NCBI RefSeq assembly: GCF_011752935.1
Contig: NZ_VWWO01000002.1
Location: forward strand, 1,674,001-1,738,000
Length of the DNA stretch: 64,000 nucleotides
From: Chitinophaga sp. Cy-1792
Lineage (GTDB): Bacteria; Bacteroidota; Bacteroidia; Chitinophagales; Chitinophagaceae
Direction of reading: 5' to 3'
The translations under genes were made by a program, and so were the position numbers. The number at the start of each line of letters is the position of its first letter. The stretch's first letter is position 1. This document shows positions 53,931-63,943 of the stretch, one piece after another. The notes below the pieces were generated by a model that saw only the letters and a list, made by a program, of their open reading frames with translations, was not told where the DNA came from and did not search any database.

Positions 53931-55541
53931 ATGCCTGGCATACCTAAATATTTTCCTATACTGCTGCTCGCTGCCACTGCGTGCCTGGGCGGCTGCAAAA
54001 AAAATGTAGACACAGGTATCCTGTCTACCGGCAACTTTGGCGACACCACTGGCGTGCTGAAAGATGCTGCTACATTCCCTATCGGAACTGCTGTCAATAA
54101 TGGCCCTATGCAGGATGCGCAATTTCTGGCCATTACAAAAAGGGATTTCAGCTCTGTTACCTTCGGCTATGAAATGAAGCATGGTGCTGTCGTAAAAGAT
54201 AATGGAACCATCGATTTTACCACACCTGATGCGATGGTGAGTCAGCTGGGTAACATCACCATCTGGGGGCATACACTCTGCTGGCACCAGAACCAGAATG
54301 CTACTTACCTGAAAAGCTTTGCCGGTATCGTTATACCTGCGGCCGCAGAACTCTCTACCAACGGTGGTTTTGAGTCGGGGCTCACCGGCTGGTCTGTATT
54401 TAACTCTGGTAATCCAAGTGGCTCCGCCACTATCACTGCCACTACTGTAGCGAGTGAAGTACACAGCGGTACCGGCGCCATGAAAGTAGTAAACCCTACT
54501 GCCTATCCTGGGAGTCAGTGGCGTGTGCAGGTATCCAGCAGCACATTTGCTACCACACCTGGTAAGAGCTACATCATATCTTATTGGGTGAAGGCCTCAT
54601 CAGCAGGTGGTTCTATACGTTTGTCCCTGGGAAGCGCTCCTGCTGCTGGTTCTTCACAGTACCAGGGAGATCAGACCATTGGTACCAGCTGGCAGCAGGT
54701 CAGCTTTAATTTTACTGCCGCTACAGCTACCAATACCTTTTTGTTTGATATGGGGCAGGCGGCCAATACCTATTATATCGATGACGCCAGCATTAAGGAA
54801 GCCATCGCACAGCCAGACCAGTCGCAGATTGCCGTGAAACTGGATACGGCCCTTAAAACCTTCATTACTTCCATGGTGACGCATTATAAATCCAGGGTAC
54901 ATGCCTGGGATGTGGTCAACGAGCCATTTGCAGATAATCCGGTGGCGATACGTACTAACGTCAACACCAGTACGGACGCGAAAGACGTGCTGGTATGGTC
55001 TAACTACCTGGGCCGCGATGCAGCCTATAAAGCCTTTAAATACGCAGAGGCAGCAGATCCTGCCGCAGACCTTTTCATCAATGATTATAACCTCGAATCC
55101 AACAATGCCAAGCTGGATTCCCTGCTGGCTTTCGTAAAAGAGCTGAAAGCGAGAGGTTGTAAAGTCGATGGTATTGGTACACAGATGCACGTATCCCGTA
55201 CTTCCAACCTGGGAGGTATTGATAATATGATGCAGAAGCTGGGCGCCAGCGGGCTTAAAATTCGTATATCCGAGCTGGATGTGAAAGCCGTGGCAGGTAG
55301 TGCTGCCGGTGGTCCTACACCACAGCTGCTGGCTTATCAGGCAGTAGTTTACAAATATGCGGTAGAGAGCTATATGAAATATATACCGGCAGCACAACGT
55401 GCGGGTATTACTATCTGGGGTATCAACGATAAAAACAGCTGGCTCTATAATAATGGCGCCGAATATCCGCTGATATACGATAATAATTATAACAAGAAAC
55501 CTGCGTACAGTGCTGTATTGCAGGGATTAAAAGGTAAATAA
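53931..55541 (+). CDS. GH10 endo-beta-1,4-xylanase with a CBM inserted in the catalytic domain
   Basis: A 536-residue lipoprotein (lipobox LGGC22). The GH10 barrel is in two parts: about 45-135 (MKHGAVVKDNGTIDFTTPD; ITIWGHTLCWHQNQN), and about 293-530. Catalytic acid/base is Glu331 in DVVNEP, nucleophile Glu448 in RISELDV. Between them (about 140-290) a CBM4/22-like beta-sandwich is inserted (LSTNGGFESGLTGWSVF to YYIDDASI). The insertion place, after strand 3, is that of surface xylanases of Bacteroides and Prevotella. It would cut xylan on the cell surface for the SusCD pair. Confidence 0.95.
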   Translation: MPGIPKYFPILLLAATACLGGCKKNVDTGILSTGNFGDTTGVLKDAATFPIGTAVNNGPMQDAQFLAITKRDFSSVTFGYEMKHGAVVKDNGTIDFTTPDAMVSQLGNITIWGHTLCWHQNQNATYLKSFAGIVIPAAAELSTNGGFESGLTGWSVFNSGNPSGSATITATTVASEVHSGTGAMKVVNPTAYPGSQWRVQVSSSTFATTPGKSYIISYWVKASSAGGSIRLSLGSAPAAGSSQYQGDQTIGTSWQQVSFNFTAATATNTFLFDMGQAANTYYIDDASIKEAIAQPDQSQIAVKLDTALKTFITSMVTHYKSRVHAWDVVNEPFADNPVAIRTNVNTSTDAKDVLVWSNYLGRDAAYKAFKYAEAADPAADLFINDYNLESNNAKLDSLLAFVKELKARGCKVDGIGTQMHVSRTSNLGGIDNMMQKLGASGLKIRISELDVKAVAGSAAGGPTPQLLAYQAVVYKYAVESYMKYIPAAQRAGITIWGINDKNSWLYNNGAEYPLIYDNNYNKKPAYSAVLQGLKGK

Positions 55542-55547
55542 AAAAAG

Positions 55548-57881
55548 ATGTACAGGAATCGCGTTATTTTAATCACTTTACTGAGCTCTTTTTCAGCAGC
55601 TGCGTTCGCGCAGCTGCCTGCCTATAAAAATAAGCAGCTGTCGCCGGAGCAGCGGGCCAAAGACCTGCTCCAGCGCATGACATTGGAAGAGAAGGTAATG
55701 CAGACACAGTGTCTGTGGTCACAGAAAACAACTATACTGAATGAAAGCGGGGACGACTTCGACGAAGCCAAAGCCGCAGCAGTACTGAAAAATGGAATGG
55801 GTGAACTGGCACGCCTCAACGAAAAAGGCGGCCCTAACAGTGGTGGGCGTTATCCTAAAGACCAGGCTGTACTGTACAACAAAATTCAGCATTACTTTAT
55901 TGATAAAACACGTTTAGGCATTCCTGTTATGATCCATGAAGAATCTTTACATGGACAGGAAACACAGGACGCCACCAACTTCCCGGTGCCTATGGCACTG
56001 GCCAGTACCTGGAATGAGCAGCTGCTGGGAGAAGTATACAGCAGCGTTGCTGCGGAAGTGCGTGCCCGTGGCGGACAGCAAGTGCTGGCCCCCGTGGTGG
56101 ATATCACCCGCGACCCCCGCTGGGGCCGTACAGAAGAGACCTTAGGGGAAGACCCTTACCTGATCTCCAGACTGGCGGTAGCGGAAATAAAAGCCTATCA
56201 GGGCGACGGTATTTATCTTGCCAAAGATAAAGTAGCCGCCACCCTTAAACACTTTGGTATACACGGACAAAGTGAAGGTGGCCTGAATGTATCACCCAGT
56301 AACATAGATGAAAGAACAGCCAGAGAGGTGTTCTTCAAACCTTTCAAGTTGGCCGTACAGGAAGCAGGCGCCATGAACGTAATGGCCTGCTACAATGAAG
56401 TATTCGGACTGCCGGCACATATCAACAGCTTCCTGCTGAAAGATATCCTGCGCAAGGAATGGGGCTTTAAAGGCGTGGTGGTTTCTGACTACTATGCAGT
56501 CCGCGATGTACAGACATTGCACAAGATTACACCTTCCCTGGATGAAGCAGGCGTACTGTCGCTCAATGCGGGTGTCGACCTCGAAACACCAGACCCTGAC
56601 GGATTTAAGCATCTTGCGGCACAGGTAAAAAATGGTAAGGTGAGCATGGCTACCCTCGATGGTGCCGTTATGCGTATCCTGATCAATAAATTCAGGGTAG
56701 GCTTGTTTGATGATCCTTATGTAGACCCTGCGGTAGCGGATACATTGGTAGGCAGTCCTGCGAAACGTGCCGTAGCCTATAAAGCGGCCACCGAGAGTAT
56801 GGTGCTGCTGAAGAATGATCATCAGTTTTTGCCGCTGGATAAAAGCAAAATCAAAACCATTGCCTTCATTGGCCCTAATGCTGATAAATGTCTGCTGGGT
56901 GGATATTCCGGTAAACCACGCGTATGTACGTCGCCGTTAGCTGCCCTTAAAGAGCGTTATGGTAATGATATGAAAATCCTGTATGCAGAAGGAGCTACCC
57001 TGACCAATATCAATGACTGGGGCGCTGATACAATCGAGCTGGCAGATAAAGCCAAAGCCAGAGAGAAGATAGCAGAAGCCGTAGAAGTGGCAAAGCAGGC
57101 GGATGTTGTGGTGCTGTTTGTAGGTGGCAACGAAAGCATGAGTAGAGAAGGATGGGGTAGTAATCACCTGGGAGATCTTCCTACACTGGAATTATTAAAC
57201 GGGCAGAATGAGCTGATCAGGGCCGTGGTGGCTACAGGAAAACCGGTATGTGCCATGGTGAACAGTGGTCCTCCGCTGAGTATCGGCGCGCTCGTTGGGG
57301 AGGTGCCTGCTGTAATGCAGTGCTGGTACCTGGGCCAGGAAGGCGGATATGCAATGGTAGATGCGCTGTTCGGAAAAGTTAATCCAAGTGGTAAACTGCC
57401 AATTTCATTTCCACGGACAGCCGGGCATATTCCTGCTTACTACAACTATAAGCCATCGGCCAGAAGAGGCTACAATCTTGGCTTTGACGTGAGCCCGCTG
57501 TTTGCATTCGGCCACGGTCTCAGCTATACGACGTTTGAATACAGCAAACCGGTATTGTCTAAAGCGGCAATCAAAGCAGGTGAAAAAGTAAATATCAGGG
57601 TGGTGGTAAAAAATACCGGTAAAGTAAGTGGTGCAGAAACAGTACAGCTCTATATCAGGGATGACTATTCTTCTGTTACCAGGCCGGTAAAGGAATTGAA
57701 AGGCTTCCATAAGATCTGGCTGAACCCTGGCGAATCGAAGGAAGTGAGCTTCACCATTGATGCAGAGGCGTTGTCGTTCTACAATAAAGACATGAAATGG
57801 ATAGTAGAACCAGGCACCTTTACCTGTATGGTGGGAACATCTTCCGATAAAACTGATGATGTAGTACTTACTGTTCAATAG
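55548..57881 (+). CDS. GH3 beta-xylosidase/beta-glucosidase
   Basis: A 777-residue periplasmic enzyme (signal peptide to AFAQ). Domain order: GH3 N-terminal barrel (about 35-370) with nucleophile Asp314 in GVVVSDYYAV and the binding segment KHFGIHG near residue 234; GH3 C-terminal alpha/beta domain (about 400-630); fibronectin-III-like end (about 680-770). It would release xylose from oligomers brought in by the SusCD pair (inference from the locus); glucosidase activity is possible. Follows GH10 after 6 bases. Confidence 0.94.
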   Translation: MYRNRVILITLLSSFSAAAFAQLPAYKNKQLSPEQRAKDLLQRMTLEEKVMQTQCLWSQKTTILNESGDDFDEAKAAAVLKNGMGELARLNEKGGPNSGGRYPKDQAVLYNKIQHYFIDKTRLGIPVMIHEESLHGQETQDATNFPVPMALASTWNEQLLGEVYSSVAAEVRARGGQQVLAPVVDITRDPRWGRTEETLGEDPYLISRLAVAEIKAYQGDGIYLAKDKVAATLKHFGIHGQSEGGLNVSPSNIDERTAREVFFKPFKLAVQEAGAMNVMACYNEVFGLPAHINSFLLKDILRKEWGFKGVVVSDYYAVRDVQTLHKITPSLDEAGVLSLNAGVDLETPDPDGFKHLAAQVKNGKVSMATLDGAVMRILINKFRVGLFDDPYVDPAVADTLVGSPAKRAVAYKAATESMVLLKNDHQFLPLDKSKIKTIAFIGPNADKCLLGGYSGKPRVCTSPLAALKERYGNDMKILYAEGATLTNINDWGADTIELADKAKAREKIAEAVEVAKQADVVVLFVGGNESMSREGWGSNHLGDLPTLELLNGQNELIRAVVATGKPVCAMVNSGPPLSIGALVGEVPAVMQCWYLGQEGGYAMVDALFGKVNPSGKLPISFPRTAGHIPAYYNYKPSARRGYNLGFDVSPLFAFGHGLSYTTFEYSKPVLSKAAIKAGEKVNIRVVVKNTGKVSGAETVQLYIRDDYSSVTRPVKELKGFHKIWLNPGESKEVSFTIDAEALSFYNKDMKWIVEPGTFTCMVGTSSDKTDDVVLTVQ

Positions 57882-57900
57882 ATTTTTGCAGATGAGATTA

Positions 57901-59058
57901 ATGGAGAAAACCATGCGTTGGTTTGGACCGCAGGACCCGGTGAGCCTGGATTACATCCGGCAGGCCGGTTGTACAGGTGTTGTCACCGCCCTGCACCAGA
58001 TTGCCCCCGGCGAAATATGGACTATAACGGAAATAGATACACGAAAAGAGCTGATCCATGCTGCAGGTCTTAGCTGGACGGTAGTAGAGAGTTTACCGGT
58101 AAGCGAGGATATCAAACGACAGAGCGGGAATTACCTGCAGCATATAGAAAATTATAAAGAGAGTTTGCGCAACCTGGCAGCATGTGGTATTAAGGTGATT
58201 ACCTATAACTTCATGCCGGTGCTGGATTGGGTAAGAACAGACATTTCCTGGCGGCTGCCGGATGGCGCTATTGCCCTGCGTTTTGAGAAACTGGCATTTA
58301 TCGCTTATGATATCTTCCTGTTGCAGCGGCCCATGGCAGATAAAGATTACACGAGGGAAGAGGTGAAGGCGGCGATGGATTTACTGGATGGGCTGGATGA
58401 ACAACAGCGCAACCGCCTGTTCGATAATTGCATGTTGGGCCTGCCGGGTACCAGCGGCCGATTTACACGAACAGCTGTACTCGACGCATTGGATACCTAT
58501 AAAGGTATAGATGCAGACAGGCTACGGGAGCATCTCATCTATTTTCTAAAAGCAATTATTCCGGTGGCAACCGCCGGCGGACTAGTGATGGCTATTCATC
58601 CTGATGATCCGCCTTTTCCGGTGCTGGGACTGCCAAGGATTATGAGTACAGAGTCCGACATCGTGCGGGTGCTGGCAGCAGTGCCGGCCCTGGCAAACGG
58701 GCTGTGCTTCTGTACCGGGTCTTTAGGTGTAAGGCCGGACAACGACCTAACGGGAATGATTACACGTTATGGCGACAGGATACATTTTATTCATCTCCGC
58801 AATACACAGTCGGATAGCGGTGGCAATTTCCATGAATCCTGGCATCTGGAAGGCAATACCGATATGGCTGCCGTGGTGAGGTCGCTTTTGCAGCTGATGC
58901 AGCATGAGGATAGAAGCATTCCCATGCGGCCAGACCATGGCCACCAGCTGCTCGATGACCAGGCAAAAACCACCTATCCCGGATACTCCGCGATAGGGCG
59001 TTTGAAGGGGCTTGCAGAGTTGCGCGGACTGGAATTGGGTATCAGTAAAAGTATTTAA
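57901..59058 (+). CDS. uxuA: Mannonate dehydratase
   Basis: A 385-residue cytoplasmic enzyme that dehydrates D-mannonate to 2-keto-3-deoxy-gluconate. The start MEKTMRWFGPQDPVSL aligns with the E. coli UxuA opening (MEQTWRWYGPNDPVSL), so ATG at 57901 is preferred over earlier ATG 57892 and TTG 57886. GCTGVVTALHQI, AIHPDDPPFP, NGLCFCTGSLGVRPDND, IHFIHLRN and MRPDHGHQLLDD supply the metal-binding His, Cys and Asp residues. Its place at the end of the xylan operon links GH67-released glucuronate to central metabolism. UxaC, UxuB and KdgK are not in the window. Confidence 0.95.
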   Translation: MEKTMRWFGPQDPVSLDYIRQAGCTGVVTALHQIAPGEIWTITEIDTRKELIHAAGLSWTVVESLPVSEDIKRQSGNYLQHIENYKESLRNLAACGIKVITYNFMPVLDWVRTDISWRLPDGAIALRFEKLAFIAYDIFLLQRPMADKDYTREEVKAAMDLLDGLDEQQRNRLFDNCMLGLPGTSGRFTRTAVLDALDTYKGIDADRLREHLIYFLKAIIPVATAGGLVMAIHPDDPPFPVLGLPRIMSTESDIVRVLAAVPALANGLCFCTGSLGVRPDNDLTGMITRYGDRIHFIHLRNTQSDSGGNFHESWHLEGNTDMAAVVRSLLQLMQHEDRSIPMRPDHGHQLLDDQAKTTYPGYSAIGRLKGLAELRGLELGISKSI

Positions 59059-59136
59059 CACGTTTAGAACTAAAAGGCTGAGCAATTCACGTTGGGGTAA
59101 TTCACTTACCCTCGTGCAAATATTGAATTGAGCAGG

Positions 59137-59167
59137 GGGCGCTGTTGTCCGACAGCGCCCTTTTTTT
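59137..59167 (+). terminator. Terminator of the xylan SusCD operon
   Basis: A 9-bp GC-rich stem (59137-59145 with 59152-59160), a 6-base loop and seven T (59161-59167), 79 bases after the uxuA stop. Confidence 0.92.
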
Positions 59168-59230
59168 GTTGGTATCTTTTAGGTAACTTGAGAGGACGGA
59201 AACATATTCATCTACCTAAATGATTATCTT

Positions 59231-59686
59231 ATGAATGAACTGGAAGCAAAAGCTGGCATTCAGATAGCCAAACCCATCCACGAAGTGTATAATGCGATCG
59301 TTGATCCGGCGCAGATGTCCAACTATTTCATTGCAGAAGGTTCTGCAAAAATGGAAGCCGGGAAAGACATTACCTGGAAGTTCCCTGAATTCCCTGATAC
59401 ATTTACCATCAAAGTACTCGACCTGAAAGAACCTGAAGAAATCATATTTCAATGGGAAGGTTCGCCGGGATATCAGCTGAAAGTGGATATGCGCCTGGAA
59501 AAACGTCCCGACAACTCCACCGTCGTAAAAATCACAGAAGGCACCATGCCCAATACCGAAGCCGGTTTGAAGTGGATGCGCAGCAATACCGAAGGCTGGG
59601 CCAATTTTCTTGCCTGCCTGAAAGCATGGCTGGAATATAGCGTGCACCTGCGTAAAGGCGCATTTGACTATATGAAGAAGGATTAG
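59231..59686 (+). CDS. SRPBCC/AHSA1-type protein
   Basis: A 151-residue START/Bet-v1-fold protein: IAKPIHEVYNAIVDPAQMSNYF, then KDITWKFPEFPDTFTIKVLD and IIFQWEGSPGYQLKVDMRLE, ending WMRSNTEGWANFLACLKAWL. Members bind hydrophobic ligands or activate Hsp90; no ligand can be assigned. Monocistronic, ended by a terminator. Confidence 0.9.
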   Translation: MNELEAKAGIQIAKPIHEVYNAIVDPAQMSNYFIAEGSAKMEAGKDITWKFPEFPDTFTIKVLDLKEPEEIIFQWEGSPGYQLKVDMRLEKRPDNSTVVKITEGTMPNTEAGLKWMRSNTEGWANFLACLKAWLEYSVHLRKGAFDYMKKD

Positions 59687-59707
59687 AATTTTCTTGTAAA
59701 TATTATT

Positions 59708-59751
59708 AAAGGCGTACCAAAATGCATTTTGCTTTTTGGTACGCCTTTTTT
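59708..59751 (+). terminator. Terminator after the SRPBCC gene
   Basis: A 15-bp stem (59708-59722 with 59734-59748) with an 11-base loop, followed by T. The A-rich left flank makes it usable from both strands. From here to 59882 the DNA is AT-rich with no gene visible. Confidence 0.88.
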
Positions 59752-59882
59752 ACTAAGGCATTGTTAGTATGGTTATCATGTTATTGATAATTATTTAATA
59801 TTAAATTATAAATAATATATTTATGCAAAGTTTGTAGCCAAAATCTGTATGAAAAACTGACTATACCTATAAAAGAACCTAT

Positions 59883-59891
59883 TAGTTTTGC
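59883..59891 (+). promoter_or_regulatory. -7 element overlapping the start of a barrel-protein gene
   Basis: TAGTTTTGC matches TAnnTTTGC. Transcription would begin near 59894-59896, on or beside the GTG that is the best start codon. No TTG is seen at the -33 distance. Confidence 0.5.
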
Positions 59892-59893
59892 GT

Positions 59894-61630
59894 GTGAAGT
59901 TATCCTATGCCTGTACCTATAGACTATTAGTATTTACTGTAGGGCTATTGGTTATAAAACCCACGACTGGCCATGCTCAGCGCCTGGATGCAGTTGGAAA
60001 AGAGAACCCGGTGAAAGTCAACGGAGGAATCGGATTGGAGCAGGTTGCCTACTTCTCTTCCGGATTGCCGGAAGGCAGGAGAGAGCCGTATAATTTCTTC
60101 CTCAACGGAAATATCAATTTCGATATCTACGGATGGGCTATTCCATTTTCATTTTCGTATACAAATCAAAGCAGGGTCGCATTTTCGCAACCTTTCAACC
60201 AGTATGGACTAACGCCAACGTATAAATGGATTACGGGGCATCTGGGATATTCCAGTATGAACTTTTCCAGTTATACAATGGCCGGGCATCTGTTTAACGG
60301 CGTTGGTGTAGACCTTGCGCCGAAAGGGCGCTTTAAGTTTAGCGCCATGTATGGCCGCCTGCAACAGGCCGTGCAGGAAGATACCACCAGAACAGATATT
60401 ATTCCTGCGTATAAGCGTATGGGTTATGGCTTCAAAGCCGCTTACGGAGAAGGTAAGGATAATATTGAGCTGATCATGTTTAAGGCCAAGGATGACATTA
60501 ATTCTATTCCAACCGTTAAAAGTACCCCCACACTCACCCCACAGGACAACCTCGTGATGGGAGTAGCAGGCAGCAAGCAGTTGTTTGGCAGGTTGATCGT
60601 AAACGCAGAAATAGCCTGGAGCGCATTAACCAGAGATACCAGGGCCGAAACGGATAGCGCCGGAAAGATTAAGCTACCCACCCTGGGCATGCTTGAAACC
60701 AATGCTTCAACTGCTGTATATACAGCCTGGAAATCAGGCCTGACCTATGCCGGGAAGAAATATTCCTTTGGTATCGCCTATGAATGGGTAGCACCGGAAT
60801 ACAAAACATTAGGCGCCTATTACTTTGCCAATGACTTTCAGAATATGACGGGCAACGTGCAGTTTAAAGCATTTAAGGATAAAGTGACTGCCAGCGTAAA
60901 TGCGGGCTTGCAGCATGATAACCTGAATCATGATAAAATGAGTACCATGAGCCGTTTCGTGGGAGCGGCCAATGTTTCCTGGATAGCTACCAAAAAGATG
61001 AATATCAACTTCAGCTATTCCAACTTTCAGTCTTACGTAAATATCAAATCTGACTTCGATTATATCAACCAGGTATCTCCCTATCAAAACCTGGATACAT
61101 TAAACTATACGCAGATTTCGCGCAATGCCGGTATGAGTATGAACTATGCGCTGTCACGTACGAAAGAGAAGTCATCTATGCTGATGTGCAACTTATCCTA
61201 TATGCAGAGCATGGATAAACAGGGTGGGGTGAAACAGAATACCGGCGCGGTTTTCTATAACCTTAACAGTGCCTATAGTTTGCAGCTGACACCGCGCAAC
61301 CTCTCTTTTACCTTTGGCTTCAATGCCAACCGTAATACAGCCATGAACAGGGAGAGTATAACGTTAGGGCCTACACTGGGTGTTAATAAACTATTGTTGG
61401 AAAAGAAACTTCGTACTTCTGGTACTATGTCGTGGAACGGTAGTTTCAATAATGGACAGTCCAGTATAAAAGTGCTGACAGCAAGGCTTTCAGGGTCATA
61501 TGCCATTAAAAAGGTACATAACCTGAACCTGGGCATTACCGGCTTGAACAGGTCGGGCGGCACCAGTACAGCAAATTCAAAAAGTATTTCTGAACTCACT
61601 ACCACACTGGGGTATAATTATAATTTTTAA
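59894..61630 (+). CDS. Outer-membrane beta-barrel protein, first gene of a TANFOR surface cluster
   Basis: A 578-residue protein with signal peptide (to TGHAQ) and then an uninterrupted series of amphipathic beta strands (INFDIYGWAIPFSFSYTNQS; GKYSFGIAYEWVAPEYK; KMNINFSYSNFQSYVNIKSD), ending YNYNF, the aromatic end of an outer-membrane barrel. I do not recognise a named family. There is no ATG near the start; GTG at 59894 fits, since the TTG at 59888 is part of the -7 element. The next gene begins 3 bases after its stop, so they are cotranscribed and probably work together on the cell surface. Confidence 0.75.
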   Translation: MKLSYACTYRLLVFTVGLLVIKPTTGHAQRLDAVGKENPVKVNGGIGLEQVAYFSSGLPEGRREPYNFFLNGNINFDIYGWAIPFSFSYTNQSRVAFSQPFNQYGLTPTYKWITGHLGYSSMNFSSYTMAGHLFNGVGVDLAPKGRFKFSAMYGRLQQAVQEDTTRTDIIPAYKRMGYGFKAAYGEGKDNIELIMFKAKDDINSIPTVKSTPTLTPQDNLVMGVAGSKQLFGRLIVNAEIAWSALTRDTRAETDSAGKIKLPTLGMLETNASTAVYTAWKSGLTYAGKKYSFGIAYEWVAPEYKTLGAYYFANDFQNMTGNVQFKAFKDKVTASVNAGLQHDNLNHDKMSTMSRFVGAANVSWIATKKMNINFSYSNFQSYVNIKSDFDYINQVSPYQNLDTLNYTQISRNAGMSMNYALSRTKEKSSMLMCNLSYMQSMDKQGGVKQNTGAVFYNLNSAYSLQLTPRNLSFTFGFNANRNTAMNRESITLGPTLGVNKLLLEKKLRTSGTMSWNGSFNNGQSSIKVLTARLSGSYAIKKVHNLNLGITGLNRSGGTSTANSKSISELTTTLGYNYNF

Positions 61631-61633
61631 AGC

Positions 61634-63943
61634 ATGCCAGCTAGTATTTGCGGCCGTTCGCGTCATTTTTTACTGTTCCTGATAGGTTTGTTCGCTGTAT
61701 TTACAGCGAAAGGGCAGCAGGCTACTTACCCGGTTATGGTAAACCTGCAGCTGAATCCGCCTTATAGTCTTTATCTGAGCGACTATGCAGCACCGGATAT
61801 CCAGCGTATGCAGGTACATCTGCTGTTAAAAGATCTGACAGAATCTAATTATAAAGTAAGGCTAAGGATTAAGATAGAAGGACCAGGTATTACCCTGATG
61901 AGTAAGACAGGATTTTATGTAGCACCTATCTATATTAATGGTGGAGAGATGATCACCATCAGTGGCCCGGATCTGGCCACCTATCTGAATCCGCAGAACC
62001 TGCTGATACAGGGACTTGATAACAGCGCCTTCACCAAAGACGGCGCTAAACTGCCGGAAGGGATTTATAAGTTCACCGTAGAAGTGCTGGACTATGTCCG
62101 GAATACCGTAGTGTCTAACCCTGGTGCCGCCATCATATCCAGTTTCCTGAGTTATCCGCCGATTATCAATCTGCCGATGCGCGATACCAAAGTAGACGCT
62201 ATGGACCCGCAGAATGTAGTGTTTCAGTGGATGCCGCGCTCTACTGCCTCTATCAATGCGGCGTTTAATATGGTATATAAATTCAGGCTGGTAGAACTGG
62301 TGCCGGCAAACAGAGATCCCAATGATGCCATGCGCTCACTGCGACCTATATACGAAAATATTGTAGACCAGACCATGTTGGTTTATGGCCCCGGAGAGCC
62401 GGCGCTGACGCCAGGAAACAACTATGCCGTGCAGGTACAGGCCATGGAAGTAACCGGCAGGGATATGTTTGTGAATGATGGATATAGTGAAGTAGTAAGA
62501 TTTACCTATGGAGAGAAGTGCGGCGTACCATCACAGATAGTAGCATTCTTTGCCGGAAAGAATGAGCTGAAGCTCACCTGGGCGGCTAATACCACACAGC
62601 AGCAATATACCGTCAGGTATAGAGAAGGAGGGGAGACGCCATCCCAATGGTATGAAGATGTTTGTTACCTGCCACAGATAACGCTTTCAGGATTGAAACC
62701 AGGCAAGAAATATGAATATCAGCTGAAAGCCCAGTGCATCTGGGGTTATGGAGATTACTCTCCGGTAGATAGTTTCACTATGCCTAATGAAACGATGACC
62801 AAAGGCGACTTTGTATGCGGGAAATCATCAGCAGCATCAAAGATTACCAATACAAAAAATATTGAAGAGTTAAATAAAGGAGATGTTTTTGTTGCAGGTG
62901 ACTTCAAAATAGAAGTGGATAGTGCCGGACTGGAAGCCAGTGGCTTCTCAGGTAATGGGCATGTAGAAATCCCATTGATGGGATATGTAGTGGTGCGGGT
63001 AACATTTAAAAACATCGGTGTTAATACGGATAAGCGGATGTACAGTGGTACAGTAGAACTGGCGAGAGATAGTTATGAGGCCGTGTCTAAGAAACTGCAG
63101 GATGAGATAGGTAATTATGTAGATCGCCTGGATGCAATTCTTGCGAATCCAACCGTGGAGAACCTGCTTTCTATTGATGCAGCAGAGGAAATAGCTGTGA
63201 TAGATCGTATGAAAGGCTGGAATGGGCTGGATCAGAGTGTGCTTGATGCTTTTGATGACATTCGGGCAAAGCTGGAGGAGTTGAAAGCATTTCAGGATGC
63301 ATTACCTGATATGACACCTGAGCAGCGTCAAACTGCCTTGCAGAAAGTAGTGAGTGACCTGAAGAAAGCAAAAGATCAGCTGAAAACTGCACTGGAAGAG
63401 CTGAAGAAGATACTGGCGGAGTTATTTAATCTCTATAAACAGGCCATTAAGAAGTTAAGAAAAGAATATACGGATGAGAAGATACAGACCTGGAGAGATG
63501 AAGCTAATAAAGCATCTCAGCAGCAGGATGCACTAAATGAAAATATCCTGCAGGCTGTATTACAGAATGTAAAAAATATTCCTGACGCAGGGGCCGGCAG
63601 TGGCAAAACTGCGGTACCGGATGAGGTAGTGATATTTGATGAAGGTTCCCTGGATATTGATGAAAAAGATGAAACACTGAAACTTGTGCTGCAATACAGA
63701 GATTTAATTACCCAATTGAATAAAGGTATTGTTTTACAATTGTTAGAGAAGGACCAGGATAATGAAGACCTGAAGCAAAAAGTTTTACTGGGCATCAAGG
63801 TAGATAAACAGACGTTCACAGACTATTATAAAACGCAGAAGGCCAAAAATGTGAGCGATGAGGATATGGTGCCTGGTGTGGCAGATGGAGTAATAGATTT
63901 GATTATTTCGAAACTAAAGATACTTTCAGCAGCAGCAAAATGA
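61634..63943 (+). CDS. TANFOR/fibronectin-III-type secreted protein with long coiled coil
   Basis: A 769-residue exported protein (signal peptide to AKGQQ). Residues about 25-170 match the TANFOR-type domain of Bacteroidota (LNPPYSLYLSDYAAPDIQRM; GPDLATYLNPQNLLIQGLDN), followed by Ig/FnIII-like domains to about 390 (DPQNVVFQWMPRST; KLTWAANTTQQQYTVRY). From about residue 490 to 660 the protein is helical and charged, with coiled-coil heptads (VVSDLKKAKDQLKTALEELK). The end (VNKIVLQLLEKD-like) is also helical. Proteins like this occur upstream of large surface or RHS-type genes. Its stop overlaps the next start by 4 bases. Confidence 0.75.
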   Translation: MPASICGRSRHFLLFLIGLFAVFTAKGQQATYPVMVNLQLNPPYSLYLSDYAAPDIQRMQVHLLLKDLTESNYKVRLRIKIEGPGITLMSKTGFYVAPIYINGGEMITISGPDLATYLNPQNLLIQGLDNSAFTKDGAKLPEGIYKFTVEVLDYVRNTVVSNPGAAIISSFLSYPPIINLPMRDTKVDAMDPQNVVFQWMPRSTASINAAFNMVYKFRLVELVPANRDPNDAMRSLRPIYENIVDQTMLVYGPGEPALTPGNNYAVQVQAMEVTGRDMFVNDGYSEVVRFTYGEKCGVPSQIVAFFAGKNELKLTWAANTTQQQYTVRYREGGETPSQWYEDVCYLPQITLSGLKPGKKYEYQLKAQCIWGYGDYSPVDSFTMPNETMTKGDFVCGKSSAASKITNTKNIEELNKGDVFVAGDFKIEVDSAGLEASGFSGNGHVEIPLMGYVVVRVTFKNIGVNTDKRMYSGTVELARDSYEAVSKKLQDEIGNYVDRLDAILANPTVENLLSIDAAEEIAVIDRMKGWNGLDQSVLDAFDDIRAKLEELKAFQDALPDMTPEQRQTALQKVVSDLKKAKDQLKTALEELKKILAELFNLYKQAIKKLRKEYTDEKIQTWRDEANKASQQQDALNENILQAVLQNVKNIPDAGAGSGKTAVPDEVVIFDEGSLDIDEKDETLKLVLQYRDLITQLNKGIVLQLLEKDQDNEDLKQKVLLGIKVDKQTFTDYYKTQKAKNVSDEDMVPGVADGVIDLIISKLKILSAAAK

